Positions 9,176-17,988 of a stretch of 64,000 nucleotides of DNA are shown piece by piece. The stretch is taken from contig JAUIER010000005.1 of NCBI GenBank assembly GCA_030429765.1, forward strand, positions 113,595 to 177,594. Direction: 5' to 3'. The DNA is from a bacterium (GTDB taxonomy: Bacteria; Omnitrophota; Gorgyraeia; Zapsychrales; Zapsychraceae). Below the pieces are notes generated by a model. It did no database searches. It was not told the DNA's origin and was given only the letters and a program-made list of their open reading frames with translations. The position numbers and the translations under genes are program-made. Every line of letters begins with the position of its first letter. The first letter of the stretch is position 1.

Positions 9176-10603
9176 TCAGCGAATATACAACATCCCTTTC
9201 GATAGCCGGTAAAACACGTCCAGGTTATTCGCGTAAAATGTAAAGTATTTGAAGAAGTGCCGGACAAAAAATCTAGGATTGAGAAAAATCTTCTTGTAGA
9301 AATTGGAGCGGATTTCGCTAAGTTTTTCAGAATCGATCTTACTGAAATTATGACGTGGAATATCGTAATGAAACATATCCAGCAGTTCGCCGTCATCGAC
9401 CTGCTGTTTAAGCTGTTCATAGCTGCTGGAGCCCGGATACGGACTAAAGAAATGGATCTGCATGATATCCGGCTTGAGCTCCCGGACCAGCTGAAACGTC
9501 TGCTGGATCTCATCCTCGGTTTCCGTCGGACTCCCGATAATCAGCAGCGCGTGTGAAGCGATATCAAGCTGTTTAGTGTACCCAAAAATTTCCCGGGCCT
9601 GTTCATTCCAGTCGATTTGCTTAAATGACTTGGTTAGAGACTCGACAATCCGGCGCGACCCCGACTCTATTCCGAAACGCAGCAGCACGCATCCGGCGTC
9701 CTTCATCATCTTCAAAATCTCGTAATCAACATTGTCGATCCGCGAATGCGCCAGCCACTTGATATCCACGTTCCGGCGCTGGATCTCTTCGCACACCGCC
9801 TTCACATGATGCCGGGAAATGGTAAACAGATCGTCATCAAAACTGATCATGTTGACACCCTGCGCCTTGAGATGCTCAATCTCATCCACAATATTTTTGG
9901 CTGAACGCAGACGGGCCTTGGCCCCATAGCTTTCACGGGTCACCGGCGAACAGAATGTGCACTTATATGGACACCCCCGCGACGAAAGGATATGGCCCCA
10001 ATGTAATTTCTTAGAAAGATTCACCGGATAGATAAATCGATAATCTTTGATTTCCTCGACGGAATACGTCGGAAATGGCAAGGTGTCCAGATCGGTCACG
10101 AGAAAATTCGGATGCTTGTCCTGTTTAAACCTCAGGTAACGGTCCGACTCTTCCGCCGTTGATGTTTCTCCCACACAAATACGGGTGATGATCGCATTGA
10201 TCTCAACTTCCGCTTCGCCGGGTAAATAGATATCCAGATCGGATGGAATAAAACGCGGCTCGATTGATCCGACCGCGATCGCAAACACGTCCAGCCGGGA
10301 CTTGATCGCACTGTTAAACCGGCGGAATTCTTTGAGGGTCGACACATTGACAGAATAGACGATAACTCCCGGTTGCCATTCGGTCAATTCCTTGAGTAAC
10401 TGATCGTTGTCAATACGACCGGTCATCGCGTCAAACAGTTTGACCTCGGCCGTCTGATTCTTTGTCAGCAGGGACTGGACATACTTCAGCGTGTACGGCG
10501 GGGAACAATGATACGGATGCTTGATGTTCCGGCTGTTGGATAAATCCAGACGAATTAATGCGACTCTTTGATTGGACACGACACGCCCCCTGTTATTGTC
10601 CAT
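9176..10603 (-). CDS. B12-binding domain radical SAM protein
   Basis: I chose the ATG at 10603, giving 475 residues, because the longer frame starts with a TTG only two codons upstream. The cluster motif RGCPYKCTFC gives C211, C215 and C218; SFDDDLF follows in the barrel. The N-terminal domain (VALIRLDLSNSRNIKHP) and the motif SPVTRESYG are shared with the 25624-27108 protein (IRVGNPRNREIKHP, SPTVRKSFG), so these two form a sub-pair of recent paralogues. No DxHxxG cobalamin histidine is visible. The start overlaps the upstream radical SAM gene by 11 bases. Confidence 0.86.
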   Translation of the reverse strand: MDNNRGRVVSNQRVALIRLDLSNSRNIKHPYHCSPPYTLKYVQSLLTKNQTAEVKLFDAMTGRIDNDQLLKELTEWQPGVIVYSVNVSTLKEFRRFNSAIKSRLDVFAIAVGSIEPRFIPSDLDIYLPGEAEVEINAIITRICVGETSTAEESDRYLRFKQDKHPNFLVTDLDTLPFPTYSVEEIKDYRFIYPVNLSKKLHWGHILSSRGCPYKCTFCSPVTRESYGAKARLRSAKNIVDEIEHLKAQGVNMISFDDDLFTISRHHVKAVCEEIQRRNVDIKWLAHSRIDNVDYEILKMMKDAGCVLLRFGIESGSRRIVESLTKSFKQIDWNEQAREIFGYTKQLDIASHALLIIGSPTETEDEIQQTFQLVRELKPDIMQIHFFSPYPGSSSYEQLKQQVDDGELLDMFHYDIPRHNFSKIDSEKLSEIRSNFYKKIFLNPRFFVRHFFKYFTFYANNLDVFYRLSKGMLYIR

Positions 10604-12014
10604 GCACAAAAACTAAACGCATGGACTTCTTAAAGACAACCTTAAACTGACTGAACGACCTGATCTCCCGGAGAATATTGATAAGAATGCGCGGACGTGT
10701 GTAAAATTTCCAGAAGGCCTTACGCTGCAGACGGACCAGGTCCTTCTTGGAAATGTTTTTCGGCGTGTAAACAACGCTGTTGATATAGAGTGAATCATAC
10801 CAGTTCTTGATGACTTTACCCTCTTTCTTGAGCTTGTCGTATTCCACAATCCCCGGAAAAGGTGAAAAGTTAAAGAAGTTCGCGCGATCGATGTTGAGAC
10901 TGCAGGCGAAGTTGATGGTCTCTTCGACGTCCTCGATCGTCTCTTCGGGATGCCCCAGCATAAAAAATCCGGTCACTCGTATCTTGGTCGTACTTTTGAT
11001 CAAATCAGTCTTCTCACGGATCGTTTCGAGCGTCACACATTTTCGGGTCACCTTGAGCATCTTGGCGGTGCCCCACTCAATTCCGACACCAAACGAATAA
11101 CAACCGGCCCGCTCCATCAATTTTAATAGTTCCGCATCAAGTGTATCGAGCCGGACTCCGTTGGGACACGACCAATTGATCTTGATGTCATTATCAATCA
11201 GGCCATGGCAAAAGTCCTCGACAAGTTTGTGCTGAAGCGTAAAATTATCGTCGAGGATATTGATCTCTTCCACGCCGTGCTCATCGACCAGCAGCTTGAT
11301 TTCTTCTAGAATATTTGCGACCGATCGCGTGCGCATCTTCTTACCCGACATCCGCCCGGCCGCGCAGAATGTACAAGGATACGGACACCCGCGTGTGGCG
11401 ATAATCGGCGCGACTTTTTTGCGTTTTGAAAAGACTCCAATCGGCGCCAGCGGATAATTATTCGGACTCATGATCTCCCACGGCGGGTACGGGAGACTGT
11501 CCAGATCATCGATCATCACCCGCGGATTGCAGACCACTTCCCCATCGGGTTTGCGCCAAACCAGGTTATCGACTGTGCTTAGTTTGTCTGACGTCAACGG
11601 GTCCTTCTCGGTCTCGATAATCTTGGCTAGTTTACAGATACCGTACTCGGCTTCCCCTCTGAATGAAAAATCAATGCACGTAAGAATTTCAAGCGTCTCC
11701 ACCGGCTCCAGCACCGCGTGCGGACCGCCGCAGGTCGTGAACGTATCCGGATGATGCTTCTTGATGGCTTCGGTGTACTTCTTAACCGCACCGACATATG
11801 TCGTGAACAATGAAAATCCAATCAAATCATACTTTCGATCCTTGATGTATTCTTCGAACGCGGCGACGTCAACGCGATCCCTGACGCAGTCAAATATTTC
11901 AACCTCATGACCTTCCTTCATCAAGGATGCGGCCAAATAACCCAAACTGATGTTGGGAATCACAATGACATTAAATTTCTTCAACGACCAAGGATTGACC
12001 AGTAACACTTTCAT
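10593..12014 (-). CDS. B12-binding domain radical SAM protein
   Basis: A 473-residue enzyme starting MKVLLVNPWSLKKFN, with the PNISLGYLAASLMKEGHEV and GFSLFTTYVGAV segments of the cobalamin-binding fold. The [4Fe-4S] motif is RGCPYPCTFC (C210, C214, C217), followed by GVEEINILDDNFTL in the barrel. GHPEETIEDVEETINF near residue 350 is typical of the MiaB/BchE-like core. The C-terminus has the RKAFWKFYTRPR basic tail seen in its paralogues. It starts 2 bases after the stop of the SPASM-type gene, so three radical SAM genes lie in uninterrupted succession here. Confidence 0.88.
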   Translation of the reverse strand: MKVLLVNPWSLKKFNVIVIPNISLGYLAASLMKEGHEVEIFDCVRDRVDVAAFEEYIKDRKYDLIGFSLFTTYVGAVKKYTEAIKKHHPDTFTTCGGPHAVLEPVETLEILTCIDFSFRGEAEYGICKLAKIIETEKDPLTSDKLSTVDNLVWRKPDGEVVCNPRVMIDDLDSLPYPPWEIMSPNNYPLAPIGVFSKRKKVAPIIATRGCPYPCTFCAAGRMSGKKMRTRSVANILEEIKLLVDEHGVEEINILDDNFTLQHKLVEDFCHGLIDNDIKINWSCPNGVRLDTLDAELLKLMERAGCYSFGVGIEWGTAKMLKVTRKCVTLETIREKTDLIKSTTKIRVTGFFMLGHPEETIEDVEETINFACSLNIDRANFFNFSPFPGIVEYDKLKKEGKVIKNWYDSLYINSVVYTPKNISKKDLVRLQRKAFWKFYTRPRILINILREIRSFSQFKVVFKKSMRLVFVHGQ

Positions 12015-12016
12015 AG

Positions 12017-13072
12017 TTATGCCCCCGCTCCGGATTTGTAATATGGATGATCATGAATGAAGATCGGCAGATGCTTTTCGTCATCTAACGGATTAATATA
12101 GTCTTGGATAAACTTGGGATCCAGCGCCGCAATACACGTGTCTGTGCGTTCGCTGACCAGCTTGTGATCCTGCAGCCGCTGCCAGATATCGGCCATCGGC
12201 TCCCGTCGGACATTGCCGTAGGAAATCTGTATAAACGCGCAGGGGATCACCTCGCCGTACGCGGTAACATAGATAATCTCCTTCCCGCATGGACAGCCTT
12301 CCTTGAGAAAATTGATCTGTCCCGCCCATCGGGCGTGAGATGTTTTAACCAGATCATGGAAGACCTTGCGGTTTTCGGGTGTCAGAAGAATATTCTCCTT
12401 GCCGCGCCACGCCCCGGCCTTGGATGCCGGATTTACCGTTATCGGTACGTTTAACTGCTCCGCGAAGCGAATGACGTCCAATAGCTTGCGGTTTTGTAAA
12501 TTCTCATTCGTCGCCACGGTGCTCAGCATTAATTGGATCTTGGTATGCTTGATCAATTCAATCGCGTTCATGATCTTGTCGTAACATCCGGGAACGCCGC
12601 GGCTGACATCATGTTCCTTGTGGTCCATACTGTCGAGGCTGATCTGTATAACGTCCAGCCCGGTTTGCTCAAGTTCGCGAATCCTTTTTTCCGTCAGCAA
12701 TATTCCGTTGGTTGTGACGCCGACCACCGCGCGGGACTTCTTGGCAAAGCGAATCGCGTCATCGAGATGCTTGCACATCAACGGTTCCCCGCCTAGAAAT
12801 TCGAACGTCAACGCGCCGAGAGCGATGGATTCAGTGATGATCCGTTTGACCTCGTCGAGACTCAAATAAGGCCCTGTTTCATCTTCCAAGGTGGTGGCAA
12901 AACAAAAAGCACACTTGGCATTACAACCGGCAATGATCGCGATGTCCACTTTACGCAGGACATTCTTACGCCGGACCAGCAGATTGAAATAGTCCTTGGC
13001 AATCCGCGGGATCACATCACCGTTACGACGGATGATATCACTGTGCTTTAGAAGGTTTCTGAAGTTGCTCAC
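12017..13072 (-). CDS. Radical SAM/SPASM-type protein (HpnH/PqqE-like)
   Basis: The open frame extends to 13216, but its first 48 codons are Arg/Ser-rich shadow of the upstream gene. I place the start at the GTG at 13072 (VSNFRNLLKHS), which has an AGAGG nine bases upstream, giving 351 residues. The cluster motif GCNAKCAFC has C50, C54 and C57. FLGGEPLM is the SAM-binding GGE motif. The C-terminal GCPCGKE ... VIPCAF ... DTC cysteines form an auxiliary-cluster region of SPASM/twitch type. It is a paralogue of 13038-14195 (same ARWAGQ/VRWAGS and CPCG-E segments). Relatives modify peptides, or join an adenosyl group to hopanoids in the HpnH case. The substrate here is unknown. Confidence 0.8.
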   Translation of the reverse strand: MSNFRNLLKHSDIIRRNGDVIPRIAKDYFNLLVRRKNVLRKVDIAIIAGCNAKCAFCFATTLEDETGPYLSLDEVKRIITESIALGALTFEFLGGEPLMCKHLDDAIRFAKKSRAVVGVTTNGILLTEKRIRELEQTGLDVIQISLDSMDHKEHDVSRGVPGCYDKIMNAIELIKHTKIQLMLSTVATNENLQNRKLLDVIRFAEQLNVPITVNPASKAGAWRGKENILLTPENRKVFHDLVKTSHARWAGQINFLKEGCPCGKEIIYVTAYGEVIPCAFIQISYGNVRREPMADIWQRLQDHKLVSERTDTCIAALDPKFIQDYINPLDDEKHLPIFIHDHPYYKSGAGA

Positions 13073-14195
13073 CTTTGATGACCTCTTTGGGGATTTTCTC
13101 AACCGGGATCGGTTTAACACCGTCGGTTGAGTACACATAATTGTTGATGTTGACGATCTTCTTGTCCCATGCCGCCCGGCAGACCTTTTTTTGATTGCCG
13201 TCGCAGACGATCTCATTTTTCATCATCCGCTGCCAGACTGTACTCAAATCTTCCTTGCCCAGATTTCCGTACGAATACGGCATCAATCCGCATGGCTGAA
13301 CCTCAGCATAGGGACTGATCAGCACCTTCTCCGTGCCGCACGGACAGGACTCATCCTTGTAGTTACGGCTTCCGGCCCAGCGCACATGCGGTTTGGCCTT
13401 GATCTTTTGATAGACCTTCCATTCCTCCTCGGTCAGGGCGCTGTCGTCATTGTTCGACCAGCCGCCGACCTTGGTCGCGCAATTCACGTTGATATTCAAG
13501 TCTAGATCCTCGGCCAACTGGACAGCCTGCCAAATCTCACCGTTGGCAATATTTTTCTTGGTCATAATCGTGCTGAGGATGACCTTGATGCCCGCCTTGC
13601 GGAGCCGCGCGATTCCGCTCATGGCCCGTTCGTAACATCCCTTGAGCTTTCGGATCTCATCCATTTCATCCGGATCGATCGCGCCGCCGAGATCCACCTG
13701 CACCACATCCAGTCCGGCCTTTTTGAGTTTGGCCACGACATCATCGCTCAACAAATATCCATTGGTGGACATCCCGGCAATCCCGTGATTCTTTTTGACG
13801 TGCGCGATGGCTTCATAAATATGCTTGTAGACCAGCGGTTCGCCGCCCAGGAAGTTATAAACGACGGCACCCATCTTGGCGCCTTGTTCGATGTATGACT
13901 TGATCTCGTCGATCGTCATCGGCCGCTGATGTGTCCGCTTGTCCCGGCCTTCCTGATTTCGCAGATCCACCGTGGCATCGATACAGCAATGATCACATTT
14001 GGCATTGCACGCGGCGGTGATGGAAATATCCACGGCACGGATCACCCGTTGCTTGAGAACAACAATCTTGAAATAATTTTTGATAAGTCGACAGATAAGG
14101 ATGGGATTTTTGTAGATAAAACTGAGATAGAAGCGGGCGTTTTTGAGTTTTGACCGAAAGTCAGATTTGCTTAAGGATTTCGCGGCATTCGTCAT
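13038..14195 (-). CDS. Radical SAM/SPASM-type protein (HpnH/PqqE-like)
   Basis: A 385-residue enzyme. ACNAKCDHCC carries the cluster cysteines C63, C67 and C70. NFLGGEPLV is the GGE motif. The C-terminal half has DESCPCGTEKV and EVQPCGLMPYSYGNL, the Cys pattern of an auxiliary cluster. It shares its overall plan with the next gene and the two overlap by 35 bases, so a duplication followed by divergence is likely. The pair could act as two steps on one substrate or as a heterodimer. GGAG five bases before the ATG supports the start. It lies directly downstream of a GT-C-like membrane protein. Confidence 0.86.
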   Translation of the reverse strand: MTNAAKSLSKSDFRSKLKNARFYLSFIYKNPILICRLIKNYFKIVVLKQRVIRAVDISITAACNAKCDHCCIDATVDLRNQEGRDKRTHQRPMTIDEIKSYIEQGAKMGAVVYNFLGGEPLVYKHIYEAIAHVKKNHGIAGMSTNGYLLSDDVVAKLKKAGLDVVQVDLGGAIDPDEMDEIRKLKGCYERAMSGIARLRKAGIKVILSTIMTKKNIANGEIWQAVQLAEDLDLNINVNCATKVGGWSNNDDSALTEEEWKVYQKIKAKPHVRWAGSRNYKDESCPCGTEKVLISPYAEVQPCGLMPYSYGNLGKEDLSTVWQRMMKNEIVCDGNQKKVCRAAWDKKIVNINNYVYSTDGVKPIPVEKIPKEVIKGEQLQKPSKAQ

Positions 14196-14208
14196 TATAT
14201 CTCCAAGT

Positions 14209-15951
14209 TTAAATTTTCTGAAATGAGCGATAGCTATCTAAGCCTGCAACAAAATCGGACCAATACTCGGCGCCGATCGCCGATCGAAGCGATGGCGGAA
14301 CCGCATCGGCATCGTCCGACACGACATTGAACTGGATACCCAGGCCTTTAAAGCAATCCGATTTAAATTTTGTGTCAAATCGATGGATCAAGGCGGTCAT
14401 CCGGAAAAAATAGTCCAGCTGTTTTGCGCGTGAAGCGTCCTGAATGATACTTGGATAGGATTCACCTAACTGCGTACCATCCATCAACTTAGATCCCTCA
14501 CCCAGAATAAAACCCAGCTGAAATTGATGCCGCAATTGCGAATCGGCAATGATTTTTCGATACGAATTGCCGTCCTCCAGGAGGGCCAATTCATATCCAA
14601 AACCTCGGTAGGCGTCTCCCCGATATTCGGATCGAACCGAATCCAGTAACTCCAGAGCCCTGATAGGATTTTTTTCAAAGCGCCAACAAAAAACAGTCCC
14701 GAGCATTTCGTACGAATAACCCCGAGACTTTGCATATTTCGTGTTGGGAAAGTCTTTAATACTTATATTAAGTATACAGTCACGTATACCCAAAAACAAG
14801 CAAAAAATCAGCAGCCCGACGCCGATTCGTCGTCTGAGTATCGTCGAACTTTTTAGGAAACTGCTGACAAATATAGCGATGCAAGCGAATAAAAATGGCG
14901 CCGGCGGCATGAAATACCGGTAATGTTGGGAATATGTGTCGCCGTAGAGGATGTTGAAGTTACTGATCAGGTACACCAGGAAAAATATCACTGGAAACAC
15001 GATCAAAATCAGCGCCTTGCTCCCCTCCCTCCCCTGTGCCGGGAATGGTTTCAACAGACTTTTGGCGATCTGGGCAAAATAATGACGATGTATGATCAAC
15101 AAACCGGCGAGCGACGCGATACATAACAACCAATAAAGATTGATGTAAAGCACTGTTTCACCGGATGTATTGATGTTAAAAATACCCTTGAACTTCCAAA
15201 TAAACCGATTGATGACGTCTCCTACGATCAATTCACCAAATATCTCTTCCGCGACCAAACCACCAAATTCCCGTATACGTAAGAAAAATGGGCTGTAGCC
15301 GATCAAGCACCCCGTCAAGAATGTCAGCATTGACTTAAAGCCAACTTTGCGCGAATGAATGAACCAAAACATCCCCACCGGAACAAACAACACCAAGAGT
15401 GAATAGCAAAACCAGGTACCAAATCCACTCAAGATACCCAAAAGAAAAATGTATAGATTCCGGAGTCTCGGTCGATCGGCCATGCCGGGGTTATACCATA
15501 GCTCGTAAAAGAGCAGCAGAAATGCGCCGTAGAAAAACGTCACCTGCGCATGATTTCCGCCCAACACAATTCCCCAACGGAAGTACAGGAAAGGGCAGAT
15601 AACATACAGCAAACCGAATAGCAGCGCAACCGTCCGTCCAAAATTACGCTGTAAAAAAAACCACCATACAACCAAAATAATAATATTGTTCGTGATACTG
15701 GCCAGTACAAATGACAGATTGATTTGACCGAACAAAATAAAAAATGGAATCAAGAACACGGCCGATACCAATACCCCCCCGTCGTAGCTGCTGAACTGAT
15801 AGTCCCAGAAAGACATGACCATCTGTGATTCCATGATATCCTTGGCCAGGGTTCCGATATACAACCCCTCAATGATCAACTCTTCCTTGAGTGAAAAGTA
15901 TAGAAACAAGCGACTAACAATAAAAACCAACGATAAAATGAGTAGAGTCAT
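14209..15951 (-). CDS. Multi-pass membrane protein, GT-C glycosyltransferase-like
   Basis: A 580-residue protein with about 10-11 hydrophobic helices in the first 390 residues and a soluble C-terminal portion of about 180 residues. The first loop (KEELIIEGLYIGTLAKDIMES) sits where GT-C enzymes carry their acidic catalytic residues, and FWDYQFSSYDGGVL follows. These features fit the PMT/ArnT-like superfamily that uses polyprenyl-phosphate sugars outside the membrane. The usual DD or DE motif after helix 1 is not clear, so the exact family is uncertain. The C-terminal part contains repeated G-x-G-centred helices (RGFGYEL, KGLGIQF) of unknown role. Confidence 0.65.
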   Translation of the reverse strand: MTLLILSLVFIVSRLFLYFSLKEELIIEGLYIGTLAKDIMESQMVMSFWDYQFSSYDGGVLVSAVFLIPFFILFGQINLSFVLASITNNIIILVVWWFFLQRNFGRTVALLFGLLYVICPFLYFRWGIVLGGNHAQVTFFYGAFLLLFYELWYNPGMADRPRLRNLYIFLLGILSGFGTWFCYSLLVLFVPVGMFWFIHSRKVGFKSMLTFLTGCLIGYSPFFLRIREFGGLVAEEIFGELIVGDVINRFIWKFKGIFNINTSGETVLYINLYWLLCIASLAGLLIIHRHYFAQIAKSLLKPFPAQGREGSKALILIVFPVIFFLVYLISNFNILYGDTYSQHYRYFMPPAPFLFACIAIFVSSFLKSSTILRRRIGVGLLIFCLFLGIRDCILNISIKDFPNTKYAKSRGYSYEMLGTVFCWRFEKNPIRALELLDSVRSEYRGDAYRGFGYELALLEDGNSYRKIIADSQLRHQFQLGFILGEGSKLMDGTQLGESYPSIIQDASRAKQLDYFFRMTALIHRFDTKFKSDCFKGLGIQFNVVSDDADAVPPSLRSAIGAEYWSDFVAGLDSYRSFQKI

Positions 15952-15956
15952 TAGAT

Positions 15957-17246
15957 TTAGGGTTGGATCAACCGCCGTATCGCCACGGCTATGTTCTCGG
16001 CGAGTAATCGGTTGCCGGCCGGCGTGGCATGTCCAAAATCTCCGGCAAAGTTATTAATAAAATATTTATCGTAGCCATCCTCGCGAACCACATGGTTGAA
16101 TAAGGCCTCGTTATCAACATAAATTAGTCCAGACGCCTCACCCGCAACAGCCTTTAACACGTGCAGCGGACGGCGAGGATACTGGACCAAAATTAAGACT
16201 CGTCTTTGGGACATAACCGTTTCTTTCAGACGCTGAATATTCTGCCGGGTATGTTCCGGATACATTTGATTCAGTGCCTGGCGTTTCTTGTCCGCGTATT
16301 CACGGGCCAGCTCATCCCGGTTTTGATGCCGATAAAACCACTCCATGGCCGCATAGCTGTCGTGACCGGGATGCTTGTTTGAATATTCCCGGAGCATTTT
16401 TTCCGACTGATCATTTTGTCCCCGCTTCAAAAAACACCATCCCAACGACAGCAGCACGTCGTCATTGTCCGGTTCAATCCGTCGCGCTTTTTCAAGGATT
16501 TCCTGAGCCGCCATCCAATCCCGCTGAAGGATGTGGATCTGACCCAATTCAATATGCAAATCAATATTCCGCGGCTCTTTCTGCAACGCGTCCAGAATTG
16601 TCGATTCGGCCCGGTCATACTCACCGGCAAAGGCGTAGGCCAGACTCAAATTGATATACGCCTCGATATCCTCGGGATCGCGTTTAAGATTCTTGATAAA
16701 AATCTCCTCGGCCTTCGCATAATTCGACGCCGCAATCTCACCCCATCCCCGTCGGACCAACACCTGTCGGGGTTCATAGCCTGAAATCCGCTGGATCAGG
16801 TATCTGACGACCTTGGCCACCCGCCATTCAGCCATCCGTTTGGTCATTAAACTTATGAAACCTGCCTCATCATCTTCTTCTATATCGTCGTTGATCCCCA
16901 GCATCGCGATCACGATATGCGGATCATATGTCTCTAAATTCCCGGAAAGTTGATCCAGAATATCCGTTGTGGTGACACCTGGAATCCCTTTGTTGATGAC
17001 CTGAAATCTTCTCGATTCACTGCCGCTATTAAGGATTGCGCCTAGCTGGGCCGGATAGGAATGTTCACCGCCCAGCGCGGTGGTGGATTCGCCGATGCAG
17101 AGTATCCGCAGCGAGTCCGTCTGACCCAAATCGCCGCCAGCGTTTTGCATCCTCAGATAGATCGATCCGGATAACCTCAGGACGATCTCCAACAAGACGA
17201 TCAATCCCAACACCAGCACTGCAAATTTTAAATGACTTGCCTTCAT
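15957..17246 (-). CDS. SGNH/GDSL-like hydrolase with inserted TPR array, membrane anchored
   Basis: A 429-residue member of the same group as the three SGNH genes at 4587-9173. The anchor is at about 7-26. Block I reads CIGESTTALGG with E53 in place of Asp before S54. Block III is VIAMLGINDDIE, which has the GxND residues. The block V position reads GDFGHATPAGN with D403 and H406. TPR units fill about residues 190-330, for example AYINLSLAYAFAGEYDRA and VLLSLGWCFLKRGQNDQ, again between blocks III and V. It sits between a GT-C-like gene (gap 5) and a hypothetical exported protein (gap 13). Confidence 0.78.
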   Translation of the reverse strand: MKASHLKFAVLVLGLIVLLEIVLRLSGSIYLRMQNAGGDLGQTDSLRILCIGESTTALGGEHSYPAQLGAILNSGSESRRFQVINKGIPGVTTTDILDQLSGNLETYDPHIVIAMLGINDDIEEDDEAGFISLMTKRMAEWRVAKVVRYLIQRISGYEPRQVLVRRGWGEIAASNYAKAEEIFIKNLKRDPEDIEAYINLSLAYAFAGEYDRAESTILDALQKEPRNIDLHIELGQIHILQRDWMAAQEILEKARRIEPDNDDVLLSLGWCFLKRGQNDQSEKMLREYSNKHPGHDSYAAMEWFYRHQNRDELAREYADKKRQALNQMYPEHTRQNIQRLKETVMSQRRVLILVQYPRRPLHVLKAVAGEASGLIYVDNEALFNHVVREDGYDKYFINNFAGDFGHATPAGNRLLAENIAVAIRRLIQP

Positions 17247-17259
17247 GTCTCACACCGCG

Positions 17260-17976
17260 TCACGGTTCAAAGCTGACCAGCTCACTCACTTCCACAAATT
17301 TTTCTGTCTCATCCTCGCCCGAATCGAATTCAGTAATCCGTGAAATGTCTTTAACCCGCCCCACACCCGGTGCCCACCAGATAACGCCTCGGGTGCTGTC
17401 GAAATCACCGTTGGACTCTGTCCATCGATCGATGTATTCAATGCGCAGGCAATTGTCAAAGCGACCAGCGGGCGTGTGAACTGTCTCGATACCCGTGAGT
17501 TTTATCTGAAACCGGCCTGTCACTGTGCTTCTACGCTGACCATTGGCGTCATATTCGATGTACACCGAATCATATTCCTGCAATTTATAAAGCTGCAGGT
17601 TCGGCAGGATGATGCCCGGCGGATCGAACAGCTCGGTGACCCCGTCCTCATATTCCTTGTATTTGACCAGGCCATCCGTCGATACACCGAACGCCTTATA
17701 CCCGGTCTCCGAGAAAAAATATTTGACCATGCTGACCCCGTTGATTTCCTCCCGCCCCGCGTTATAAAACCGCTGGATAAAATCCTGTCCGGCCACTTGT
17801 GTCTTATAAACCCATTGAGATCCTTCGGCATGGGAAAAATAATCTTTACCCAAATAAACCTGCTCTCCGATCGCCGGTTTACCGCCGACCCGCAGAACAA
17901 ATCCCACACACAACGCGCACACGACCCCGAACATCACCTCGGGCCACACAATATTTGACTTTGGTCGACTCATCAT
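17260..17976 (-). CDS. Exported or membrane-anchored hypothetical protein, DUF3108-like
   Basis: A 238-residue protein with one N-terminal hydrophobic segment (about 12-30) and a beta-rich remainder. The ending TPAGRFDNCLRIEY ... VIWWAPGVGRVKDI is the pattern of outer-envelope beta proteins of the DUF3108/TapB-like type, which often accompany polysaccharide export or LPS genes. No enzyme motif is visible. GGAGG directly abuts the first of two consecutive ATG codons, so the second ATG (17973) may be the real start. It is flanked by a GT-C-like gene and an SGNH gene. Confidence 0.6.
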   Translation of the reverse strand: MMSRPKSNIVWPEVMFGVVCALCVGFVLRVGGKPAIGEQVYLGKDYFSHAEGSQWVYKTQVAGQDFIQRFYNAGREEINGVSMVKYFFSETGYKAFGVSTDGLVKYKEYEDGVTELFDPPGIILPNLQLYKLQEYDSVYIEYDANGQRRSTVTGRFQIKLTGIETVHTPAGRFDNCLRIEYIDRWTESNGDFDSTRGVIWWAPGVGRVKDISRITEFDSGEDETEKFVEVSELVSFEP

Positions 17977-17988
17977 CCTCCGCGTGGA

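Noticed and set aside
13073..13216. Upstream extension of the SPASM-type gene starting at 13072
   Set aside because: The extra 48 residues are Arg/Ser-rich and lie wholly inside the upstream gene in another frame; the GTG at 13072 has a ribosome-binding site.
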